Shown: in pieces, positions 1-10,564 of the stretch | How positions within the stretch are numbered: position 1 is the first letter of the stretch | Layout: each line of letters opens with the position of its first letter | Source: Rotaria sordida | Lineage: Eukaryota > Rotifera > Eurotatoria > Philodinida > Philodinidae | Direction: 5' to 3' | Assembly (NCBI GenBank): GCA_905250125.1 | Contig: CAJNOL010000207.1 | Span: 62,001 to 126,000 of the forward strand | DNA length: 64,000 nt | Notes under the pieces: model-generated | Seen by the model: the letters and a program-made list of their open reading frames with translations, nothing else | Told to the model about the DNA's origin: nothing | Database searches by the model: none | Program-made: the position numbers and the translations under genes

Positions 1-153
1 CGATTATTAAATGTATCGGACACATACAAACGTTTTTTTCTATCATGAATAAAAATTCCTTGAGGATAAGATAGTTGTTGAGGACTAGCACCAGATATAC
101 CCGTGCCAGCAATTGTTATACCAGTCGTATTCCATATCGCACAAGGACTAATA
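1..153 (-). CDS. NHL-repeat protein, partial (runs off left edge)
   Basis: Reading the minus strand from an acceptor (AG at about 155-154) gives an open frame to the window edge. It contains the pattern CAIWNTTGITIAGTG, then SPQQLSYPQGIFIHD, then RLYVSDTFNNR. This is one NHL beta-propeller blade of the style very common in bdelloid rotifers (C-x-W-N-x-x-G-x-T-x-AG-x-G ... L-x-x-P-x-G-I-F ... Y-V-x-D-x-x-N-N-R). NHL blades usually mediate protein or RNA binding; the role of this gene cannot be told from one blade. The upstream exon(s) should lie at higher coordinates but were not located. Family assignment is fairly sure; gene extent is unknown. Confidence 0.7.
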
Positions 154-2254
154 CTAATTGATATCAGTGAAGGTATGCAATATAGAATTACAACTTAAAT
201 ATAAACAAATATTTTATAGAAGTTAGTTTAGACTAAACTTACAAAAAAACGTGATCACAATCTGCATCTTTAATGATGATAAATAGAAAAGTAAATATAA
301 AAAATAAATCTGTATGAAGAAATGACTGAGTAAAAAAAGATAAGATATGAAATAAAATTTACTTTCGACTGAATAGGGCATGCTTTCTATTTTAAATGTT
401 AAACTAAGACTAACAAGGGAACGTTTCTAAGAGTCAAATCGCTTTTTAATCGAGATCATGTAGGTTCGAATAAGTTATGAATCTCTAGGAACAGCAGGGA
501 AGCTGTATTTTGAATTTTGACTTGAAAAATTTTCCGAGTATGAAAATCAAAATTTTTTCAATTCTTGGTTTTTAATCGATTGTATAGCATCGAAGTGTCC
601 GCTGTCAAATGCCATATAAATGAGAGTCTACGTTTATTAAATCCTACTTTCAAAAATCTCTAACAGAAAACTCACGCTATGATTATTCTCTTAATGATGA
701 TGATTATTATTTCTCATTTCAAAGGTGGTTAAAGCACATGGGTCATTGGCCTCTAACACCATTGAGCCCGGCCAGTTTTCGTGACACAAATAAAGTGCAG
801 AATTATCCACAGTTCTCCGACACAGTATATTTGATAGAATTGGAACTTTTTTTTTACAAGTACTAGATATTGATTTGGATACCTACTTTTTTTTCGTTTC
901 GAAAAATATTGCTCTGCTGATTTTTCGAAAGAAAATGTGTTTTTGAGAGTACGCTCCGTATTTTGATATTTTCATTCGGATAGAAGGAATTGAACAGAAA
1001 CTTAAACAATTAGGTGGCTCAAACGGTGTCTAGTATGTGTAAAAAAGTTTCAGCTAAGAAAACGAAACGATTGGGAGACCAACTTTCAGTCTTTGTGATC
1101 CCGATATCTCATAGAAAAAAGCATTTGGAAATTTTGAATCTAAGACAACCTTTGCTCTACTGATCGAGATCCATCTATCCTGAAAAGGGAGAGGGCGCCA
1201 TTAACGCAAATAACGTATTGTAAAAGTTTCAAATCTTTTGATTGCTTCTATCTACAGATACGGCTATGGTAAAAGCATGTTTTATATGCAACTCATATAT
1301 AATGGCAAATTTCAATGTTCTTATGTCAGAATAGGAGCAATCAAAAAAATCTGAACCACGCAATAGGCTTCTCTCGTTAATGTCCGCTGCTATGCAAAAG
1401 TACAAGTCGAAATTCGAAATTCAGTTTTTCTGCACCACAACATTCATTTAGAAACTACGATAAAAATGCATTATTTCCGCAACAAGAAACTAAGGAAACT
1501 AACTCTTTTCACGATACGCATAGCCCATTAGAACCAGTATGAATGTCCAAAGTGCCGACTCAAAAGCGATGTGTTCTCTCGTAAGATTTTTTTGGTCTTA
1601 TTGACTGTCAGATATAAGAGCCTTGTATGTGATTTACAATTAATTCAATACTTATGTTTTATTTTAATTAAATGATAACACTATTTGTTCTGATTGATTT
1701 TGAATTCATTTCTTAGGATTCTCTTATTCTTACATACATTAGCTTTTATTCTTCTAACTATTTCTTTCTTAGCTGCGATACGTTTTGCAAAGAAGAGCTT
1801 CGAATAACAACTTAATTTTTATGTAATATTTAATTGATAGAACCTTTCAAATGCAACATTTTTAAAGACAAACTTTTACTCGTTTTTCAAAGGTTTCAAG
1901 AAAGCAATTATACGAAACAAAAGCATCTTGACACGATTGTATGAAAGAGTAGTTAACAATTTAAGTGTTTACTTGATCTGGTTTTAATTCACTTTTATTA
2001 TAACATCGTTCGCTCACTGAACTTGATTAGTGGATCTAGTTGAACAAAATTTAATTTTGTGTTTTTAAATGATTATTTTGATGCGTCAAATTGAATTTGT
2101 CATTGAAACATTGATTCATAGCGTGCTCTATGTGGAGACAAAAAGTCACCTTGTTTGTTGTCCTGAGAGACATTGTTATAATGGCAACATTACTTTTCTA
2201 AAATCGAGATAAGAAAATTTACTTCATTTTTTTATTTTATTTTAAATAACAATC
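154..2254. other. Intergenic / unresolved upstream part of the NHL gene
   Basis: About 2.1 kb of AT-rich sequence with no convincing coding exon, no RNA gene and no clear transposon ends. Undetected 5' exons of the minus-strand NHL gene could sit here, and the promoter of CFAP96 should lie near its right end. Confidence 0.5.
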
Positions 2255-5200
2255 ATGGGAACAACAAAAGATGACATGGACCGTATTGGTCTATTCAAAG
2301 AAATGGAATATGTTACGATTAAAGATCCATATAAAGAAGCTGCCAAAGGTAAGTTTTAATATAATCTTCGACATGTATCATATTTTATTTCGATACTTTT
2401 TAATTAAAAGTTAATTTCAATGAAGCAGCTTACAAGAATAAACAGATGATGTCTAAAAGCTCAAAAGAACGATCAACAGGATCCATGGCTGGATATTTTG
2501 ATACGGAATTTAAAATTATACCCGGTTCATATATTGATCCAATATCAATGCGTCGTAAAGCTCGTCTTGAAGAAAAGAAGAAAAATATTGTTACAAAGCC
2601 ATTTGTTAGCATGTATCGAGCCCGAAGTCCGTACGTGAACTAATAACTAAAATAGATAGTTTCCAATGCTAAACATGAGACATACAAAACAATGCTAACT
2701 AGACCTTGAAATTATATGCTTCATCTTTAAATACAGTGAGCAATGGTGATGCTTGAAGATATACAAGGTGGTTCATAAATAACTAGACGATAAAAATACT
2801 CAATATCTCCAGTCTGCTTTAAGCAATCGAATTGATATTGTTTCTGAGTGATAGACGAGTTTTCAAAGTTTTTATTCATAAGGAAATCGCTGAATTAGCA
2901 CTATTGACTTTAATAAAGAAATACACTATTAGCCGAATGTATCCCCTTGTGATCTCAGCTATTCTTAAGGCTATATGTCTAAAATTTTTAGCATATGCAC
3001 TACCTTAGAAATATACGCTAAAGAAACCAGTCCGGTCATGATTATTTGAGTTCAAGAGGAGTTACGATATATGATAGCTCAGCTTTTGAACGCTAGATTG
3101 AAATTCGATGAAATTTATAGCGACAATATATAAGCTAGAAAATTTAACATATCTAACTCTAAGAATGGCTGACGAAGGGACCTGTCCCAATATTAAATCA
3201 TTTTTCAATCGAGACGATGTTCATTTGATGAGTAATAGAAAAATCTAGAATGGTTGCGTTTTCTGCACCTTCGTTCTTGTGATATCGAAAGTGTACTGGA
3301 TTTTTCAACAGGAATATTCAAAATTTTCTCATATGTAAAAGCAAATTTTGTTCATATATTTACATCTCCAGAAAGGAAATACTAGAAAAGCTAAAACTTA
3401 TGTAATAAACTAATCTCATTAAGAACTTTGTTCATGCAAAGTTTAAAGTTGAAACTTGAAAGTTGATTTTCTACATGACTCAAGAGAATAGGCAACTGCG
3501 AGACCGCCACGATCACGGTATGACTGTCACCAAAACTTTTCAACGTGTTCGTGACTGTAATCTTGATCAAGTTTTCCTAAGGGTTGCAAAACAACTGTCG
3601 ATTGTCAATTAGAAATTGTACATTTGCAAATTTTTGTTTTTACTTCGATTTTCATCTATTTCAAATATTTTAAATACAATCACAAGATTAACAAAAAAAA
3701 CCTAGAAATTTCTAATCAATAGCAAAACTATAGACACCAAATGGTTAACAACTGTTTATCTTTTCCATCACATTTTATCGTCATGAATATTAGTCAAGTC
3801 ATCGTAATCATCACTACTGTTAGGTCGATGGGTGTCTCATGCCTCTCTAAACAAATATAGCGCACACTTTAACAATTCCACTATGACCGTGACTAATAAA
3901 AATTTTCTCGTGACCGTGACCAAAACAAGTCGGTCACGCACTTCTCTGCTCAAAAAGGACCACAGCTTTTTATTGACAACCCAGTAAGATTGCGAAATCT
4001 TCAGAATGAAGGACCGATAAACGCCACCATTCCAGACTTTTCTATTACTTACTAAATGAACACCGTCTCGGCCGAAAAGCGATTTAACACGTGAAGAAGT
4101 TCCCTCTAGAGATACTTTTGGCTTATAATGTATTTCTTCATTGAGGTCAATAGTACTTGTTCTTCATAAATTTCTTATGAATAAAACCTGCGACGAGTTC
4201 TCTATCACCAAGGAAAAAAACTCGGCCCAATTGATGAAAGCCAACTGAAAACATTGAATTCTTCGTATCATCCAGTTATTTATGAATAACTCTTATCAGC
4301 GAGTTATTTATCGTCACTATTCCATTCTTGATGTTAACGAGAAACATTTAAATTATAAAATAATGGTTTATTTTTTTCTTCTAGAGAAGGATTAGGTTCA
4401 TTCTATGGAACAATAGGTGGTCCTATAAAAGATACTGATCCAACAAAATCAAAATATCGTGAACGAACAAAGCCACCATCAGAAAAAGCGAATTGTAAAA
4501 TTATTCCACCAAAACAAGGAACTGGTTATGGGTATATTATTCAAATATCTTATTCAATGATGTTGAACTTTTTCTTTTTGTTTTAATAGTTATCCAAATT
4601 TAGGTATTGATAAAGATCCTCCATATACATATAAAGATAAAGTAGATAAATATGATGCATTACTAGAAGCTCAACGAGTAAAATTGAAATTTGCAAAAAA
4701 AAACAAATAATTTCGTTTTTTTTTTCTTTTCATATTAGAAAGATTATACTCAACATAAATCAGCATTGAAAGCTGGTGTATTTAAATTAAATATGCATCC
4801 AAAAGAATATTTTGATCGTAATCCATTTGGTGGTGATGGTAAAGGAATTAAAAGTCATGATGAAGAAAAACAGCGTTCAAGTTCAGCACCAACTGGTAAA
4901 AAAACATTTAAATTTAGTTCACCAGGAAAATCGGTTTGTTTGAATTTTATTTCTTTCTTTCTTTGGGTAAAAAAAAAACAATCTCTATTATATTTTTTTC
5001 TTTCTAGCTTGGTGGAAATAAAGATGGTTGTTTTGATAAATTTCCTAAACGTAGTGAAAAAGATCCATACGTTATTGGTTCAATTTATTCTCAAGTTAAA
5101 AATATTGTTAATAAACAAGGAAAAACATATTATCCAAATAAATTTCCTAAAACACGTCCTACAGATTCAGTTATTAATAAAAATGTTAAAATACAAATTA

Positions 5201-5283
5201 CACGTGAAAATTATAAACAAGCATTATCAAATTATTCAGGATTTCAATTGCCACAACCAAGATTATATGCGTCTGCTCATTAG
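2255..5283 (+). CDS. CFAP96: Cilia- and flagella-associated protein 96 (C4orf47 family)
   Basis: Six exons: 2255-2348, 2411-2630, 4385-4531, 4590-4677, 4739-4933 and 5008-5283; all introns are GT-AG and join in frame. The product starts MGTTKDDMDRIGLFKEMEYV, matching the conserved family start (DMERIGLF.EMGY). Other family landmarks follow in order: NEAAYKNKQM, AGYFD..F, R.KARLEE.KKNI.KPF, GLGSFYGTIGGPI, KQGTGYGYPN, VFKLNMHPKEYFDRNPF, FKFSSPGKSLGGNKDGCFDKFP, and a C-terminal INKNVKIQITRENYKQAL block. The whole conserved length is present. Known family: an axoneme/basal-body-associated protein of ciliated cells; no enzyme motif. Intron 2 is 1.75 kb because it contains a foldback element; the other introns are 57-75 nt. 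It converges on GUK1 with 532 bp between stops. Confidence 0.93.
2768..4290. mobile_element. Long-armed foldback (TIR) element in CFAP96 intron 2
   Basis: The segment beginning near 2768 (GGTTCATAAATAACTAGACG) is found again, reverse-complemented and diverged, ending near 4290 (CAGTTATTTATGAATAAC). The match continues inward: 2780-2960 pairs with about 4110-4280, and 3185-3330 pairs with about 3955-4090 (both contain GAGACGATGTTCATTT / GAGACGGTGTTCATTT in corresponding orientation). The two arms are unequal because about 200 nt lies between paired blocks on the left. There is no transposase frame. It looks like an old non-autonomous hairpin transposon occupying nearly all of the intron. Confidence 0.72.
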
Positions 5284-5815
5284 AAAATGTGTGAATATCC
5301 GAGTGTCTTTCTTTTTTTTTTTTATATGCACTGCCTTTTTTTTTTATTAAAATACATCAAAATGTCAAATATAGTTGATCATATTGTTATCATCAGTCAC
5401 GTATTCAAATAAAATCTTCATTAGATGAATTGCAAGCACGTGTCCAATAGTGAAGACAATATATCATCTTTTTCGATTGCTCAAAATCGTAGGTCAGTAG
5501 CTATCGAGTTATTGCGATTACATCTAGCCCCCTTTGATTCCGGTGCGGACATGAGTTACTCATTATTTCGAACAGATCTGACATTGTCTGCATGTATCAA
5601 TCTTTTGAATTAACTAAGGACGTTTTTTTTCCTGCTTGAAATTTAATTCATTTGTACTTTCAGCATTCAGCTTGTTTAAAATTACTAAGATACAAAAAAT
5701 ACATAAAACGACATGGAATATTAATACACATTCACTACAATATTTTTTTCATAATAAATAAATCTATGGATGGATTTGTATCGTTAAAAATAGCTACGGA
5801 ATACTAAACGACGAT
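5284..5815. other. Convergent intergenic spacer
   Basis: 532 bp between the stop codons of CFAP96 and GUK1. It holds AATAAA-type sites (for example near 5407-5412 on the plus strand and several TTTATT on the other) that fit 3'-end formation of both genes. No supported coding sequence. Confidence 0.6.
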
Positions 5816-8800
5816 TTATTTTGGACTCTTATTGTTTAGTTTTTGCTGTTGTAAAGCTCCTTCAATATCCTACAAAAAAAAAAAAAAAAAAAAATCGATA
5901 AATTATCTTTTTATACAATGAAAAAATCTCACTTGGCGAAGAATTTTTTTTAAGTCGCTATAAGCAACATCAAGTTTATCATTTATTACAATATGATCAT
6001 ATACACCTGGTTCTTTACCAAATTTCATTGATTCTTTCGCTTCTTTTAAACGATATTTAATAGCATTTTCATTATCAGTTTGACGTTCACGTAAACGTTT
6101 TTCAAGAATTTCATAACTTGGTGGACTTATATGAATAAATAATGCATTAAGATCTGTTTTTCGAATACTTTTAACACCTTCTTTATCAACATCAAGTACG
6201 CATATACAACCTGTTTTAGCGACATCTTCGACAGCTTTTTTACTAAACAACAAATATACATACACGCATATTTTGGAATAAATACAGAATGAACCAAAAG
6301 TCGTTTAACTAGGAACAAAAATTTGAATTGAGATTGTAGCGATGGCAGTGATCACCTATCTTAGGAATCAGTTGAATTTTATAAAACATAACTAAACTGA
6401 GAGAACTAACGAGGAATTTCTTTAAGTATTTCCTTTCGATAACTTTTTTTTTGCCTATAGATACAACGTAGTGTTTCGTTAGGGATTCGGGTTTCTATGG
6501 AGACTTGGCTAAGCTATCGAATTTTTTTCTAGAGGCTGCAACTTTTTCGGAAAACTCGTATATTCAAATTTCGGTCTGAAACTTTATGTATGAGTGAAGA
6601 GCACAACCATTGTACCATTCGAGCAAAAAATATCGATAAAAATAAATTTAATAATAAGAGATAACGAAGTGTTGCATTTGATAGAACAATATCGATTGCG
6701 TATGAAAATATACTTCAAAAAATATCGCTCTATACTTTGCTAGTAAAATTAAATTTTCTCTCGAATGGAAAAAGATTTTTGCTTGAATTTTTGGGATATT
6801 ACTCTACTCTATGAGCATGAAGTAAAACAAAGCCCTACATTTTGTCTGAAACTCACTATTTTTATCTTGTATATAATTTTTGCACTAACGAAGTTTATGA
6901 AACAAATTTCTTTTCCTTCTCAAATAATTTTCTTCCTATTTCTCTCTAATATTCAATCAAATTAAATTTAAAAAAATTTCTCCAAATGAAATATCAATGA
7001 TTCTAATGTCGGTCCTATGCAAAATTAATGAAAACGTGTCTCAATATCCATTATCGACAGTTTTTCATTTTTAAAACTTGACCGAAAACTAAAACTAAAG
7101 ACAGATTCTAAAAGCTTTTCCTGAGCTCTACAACTCTGATTGTCAAACTAATTTAAAAACAGAACGTAATGTGATTAAAACAAATCAGTTTTCTTTTAAC
7201 AGATGGCCCTAAAAACTATTTATTTGGGACTGTTACTATGATTTCTCGAAAACTTGTTTTTTTTTGAGAAGTGAATAGCTATCTTTAGACCAGTAAAAAC
7301 AGAAAAAAAATTATCGAAATCGATTGAGTTAAAGTCGAGTTATAAGCATCTTTTCTCTCGGGATACAACTGTAGAATGATTGCGCTCTGCACTCATATAT
7401 AAAGAACTTAACTAGACTAATTTCCATAGAAAAAAACTCACAAGTTTTGAACAAAGTCTCTTCGAGATATAAGACTTTCAAGATATAGACTCTTTTCCAT
7501 GGATAGTGTATACTATTGAAAGCTTCACATCTCGAAGAGACTTTATTCAAAATTTCTGAATTTTTTTATGGAAGTTCGTCTAGTTGAGTTTCCTATATGT
7601 ACAAAGTTTCAGATCAAAATTCGAAAATACGAGTTGTCCGAAAACTCGGGTATCTCTAGAAAAAAATTCGATGGATTATCCAAATCTCAATCGGAACTCA
7701 AGTCCTTTCAAGATTTTTACTAGAACACTACGAATTATTTATAGACAAAAAAAAAACATTGGAATTGAAAAGGGAGGGGGTAGCTGAAGAGATTTTCTCA
7801 TTAATTCTTACGATTTACTCATTTGTTTGAATAAAATTCAACTATTTTCTTAAAATACACTTCCTCCAACCAAAAAAATCGAAATGAATCTAAGATCACT
7901 ATAGTCTTATCATACATTCACCGTTACATCCCTAATTTGAATATCTCGACTATATTCTGACTGAGCGAGTAGATGGTTGGTTTTTTTGCTATTATTGATA
8001 AAGCAATATTCTTATTGACATTGGTAAAAAATAGTAATGGTTAATGAACTATGGCAAATGATATTGTAGTTTTTCATTAATGTCTCGTCATTTACGGTTG
8101 AAATTTTTCTTTTTTTAATATAGAAAATTAGTCAAATAATAAAAATTTGTTATTGAAATTAACAATCAAATTTCAAAATAGAATTTTCCATGTTTTTTAG
8201 TTGCATTCTAGTAATGATATTCAAATTTTTTTAAGCGACTTTTGCATCATTCTGTAATTTTTTTAAAATTTTATTAACCTTGTTCCATAGAGATTTGAAG
8301 AAAATTCTGTTGTTTCAAGAAATTCACCATTAGCAATCATTTTTTCTATTTGATTTCGTGGTGCAAAATGATATTCTATTGATTCAAATGAAATGATTAA
8401 GAGAACAAACTATCTATTACATACCTCGACCATCTTGTTCGCCTGCTCGTGGTGCTCGTGTAGTGTCTAGATAAAAATAAATAATGAATAGATATAACTG
8501 TTAGATACGTCAATTAGACATACGAGAAATACTGAAAGCAAATATTGATGGATATTCTTTAAATAATTTATTAATTAATGTAGTCTTGCCAGATCTAAAA
8601 AATAGATTTTATAATAATCGTCCTTGATTTTTATTTTTAAAAACAAAACAATTTTTTTTATTACTACTATATAACAAAAATAAATTTTTTAAATTTTACC
8701 CGCTTGGCCCTGAGAAAACAATAGGACGAGGTTTGAACGAAGCTATCTTAGCGAAAGTTCGAATCGTTATTCTAAAAAAAAATTATAATTAATAAGTATG

Positions 8801-8850
8801 TTAATAATAATAATCATAATAAAATCATTTTACCGAAAACAAATATTCAT
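5816..8850 (-). CDS. GUK1: Guanylate kinase, probably with mitochondrial N-terminal extension
   Basis: ATP + GMP to ADP + GDP; the essential nucleotide-salvage kinase. Seven exons on the minus strand: 8834-8850, 8700-8771, 8524-8594, 8425-8466, 8279-8375, 5933-6242 and 5816-5870, all GT-AG and joining in frame to about 220 residues (human GUK1 is about 197). Seen in order: P-loop GPSGSGKTT split between exons 2 and 3; the GMP-binding block SHTTRAPRAGEQDGR; YHFAP, GEFLETTEFSSNLYGTS; then SKKAVEDVAKTG, VLDVD..GVKSI, ISPPS, LEKRLRERQTDNENAI..RL, PGVYDHIVINDKLD. All catalytic blocks are intact. The proposed first exon encodes only MNICFR and gives a basic, aspartate/glutamate-free leader (ITIRTFAKIASFKPRP) before the kinase fold. 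The start exon is inferred from splice phase and is the least certain part. Confidence 0.92.
6432..7773. mobile_element. Long-armed foldback element in GUK1 intron 5
   Basis: 6432-6605 is repeated in inverted orientation at about 7580-7773: the core ATCGAATTTTTTTCTAGAG at about 6517-6535 pairs with CTCTAGAAAAAAATTCGAT at about 7654-7672, and the match runs on through AAACTCGTAT...GTCTGAAACTTT. A second, nested inverted pair lies inside the right half (about 7390-7465 with 7532-7610, sharing ATCTCGAAGAGACTTT). The intron it sits in is 2.0 kb whereas neighbouring GUK1 introns are 50-65 nt. No transposase frame; short open frames here are by-products of the arms. Confidence 0.75.
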
Positions 8851-10564
8851 GATAAATATCGTTGAATAATATCTTGTTATTAATTTTTTAAATCAATCTA
8901 AACTAACAAAAAAAAAATACGAATGAATTCAGCAAAATAAATCATAAAAATATTTTCTCTATTAAAATGTAAACAAAGCAAGACGATTTTCGTGAATAGA
9001 TTTTTACGATGAACAGAAAGAGGACTCGACACTCTATGAAAAATCAATATTGATTCTAGCGTCATTCTCTATACTTTGATCATGTGAGCAATATGCGGAG
9101 AAAGAAAAGAAAGTACAAGTGCCATTAACTAATAGAAATATGATGATTCATTTCTATAATAGAATACATTTGTATTTGTTTTACCCGCCAACGAAAATAG
9201 TTCTTTAATAAGTAATTTGATCTATTTTGAAAATAGGAAAAAAATGTTCAATACTACTTTCAAATACAAATACCTCAATGGATGTATGTGATATTTATTT
9301 TATATTGACAAAAATCTTTCCTTCGATTGGATCTCAGCCAACATAATGGCTAGATGTTTGAAAATTTCTGTACAAGTATTGCATCAGATATGTAGATCAA
9401 AGACACCATCCGGATTTCGTTTCGTAGTCTTAAAAGGCTACCTATTCAAATTTATCTTGATTCTTATCAAACACATGAGTAATTCTGAGAATTCCGAGTA
9501 ATTTGCATTGAAAACTTAAATAGAATGTATCGTCTTTCATCATGCAGAAGATAAGTTTATGTTATCTCTAATATGATGGAACTTACAGAAAATAATGTCA
9601 AGATATGAAGAAAATTTCTCTACAACTTCTAGATCAATTTATTGAATTCTTGAAGAGTTTTACGAAATTTTTATAACAGATAGCTGAAATATAGCACTAC
9701 ATAATGGAAGACCTGGTGACTTATAGCATCTATCGCTTCCAGAATTATGAAACTCAAAGAAAAACTAAACGTCATTCATCATAACCCAATATTGACTCAA
9801 ACAAGTGGGATGCGAATAGTTCTGTTGACCTATATTCATGGCCGAATACGAGTCCAAAAATGTTCACACCTCTATCGCTTATGGCAACTGATACCTAATG
9901 GATAAAGTTTTTTGTCTAGAAGTGTAAATTAGATTATCTCTTGCAAAACAAGTATCAATCTTCTTGCCTTAGAAATACTTTTCTTGACTAATATCTATTT
10001 TGAAATATATACCGAATGATTAAATAAATACCTAAACTGATATTATCGAATTGTGACTGTCATCACTACACAGAAAAGGTACAACCAACCAGATTGAAAT
10101 TTTTACCACAGATAAAGCATTCGGAATAACGAGACATATATAAAGGTTCGGAGCCAAAAGCTGAGTGTTGACTTTCAGAGCTCTATAAATTCAGATAGGA
10201 AAGTCAGAAATGAAAACGGTCAATTTCACCTCTGAAGGATACTTCCAAGTATCTGTAGTAGAAATTTCAGCCCGATCGAACAAAGTTAGAGAGACGTCGT
10301 AAGCAGCCAGCATTGAGAAAACTGGTATTTTATATCATGCTAAAAGAAAAGAATTTCAATATGATTATCATGAAAAAAAGATTTCTTAAATCCAGTAACT
10401 CTATAACAGAAAGCTGTTTTAGAATCGGATGATGTCTCTGATTGCACTTGGCGCTCAGCTCGAAATCGAATTTTTGGGTTAAAAAAAGGGGCACAGTCTC
10501 TTAATTTATTTGAATATCAAATCATATCTTAAGTTTTTCTTTTGTATTATATTTGAAATTGTAG
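8851..10564. other. Divergent intergenic region, GUK1 / TENT2-like
   Basis: 1.7 kb between divergently transcribed genes; it must contain both promoters and probably an unlocated 5' exon of the nucleotidyltransferase gene. I see no TATA box that can be singled out in this AT-rich background, and no coding exon I can defend. Confidence 0.5.

Noticed and set aside
7329..7787. Two short open frames in the GUK1 intron
   Set aside because: Both lie in the arms of a foldback element, contain no family motif and are not bounded by usable splice sites.
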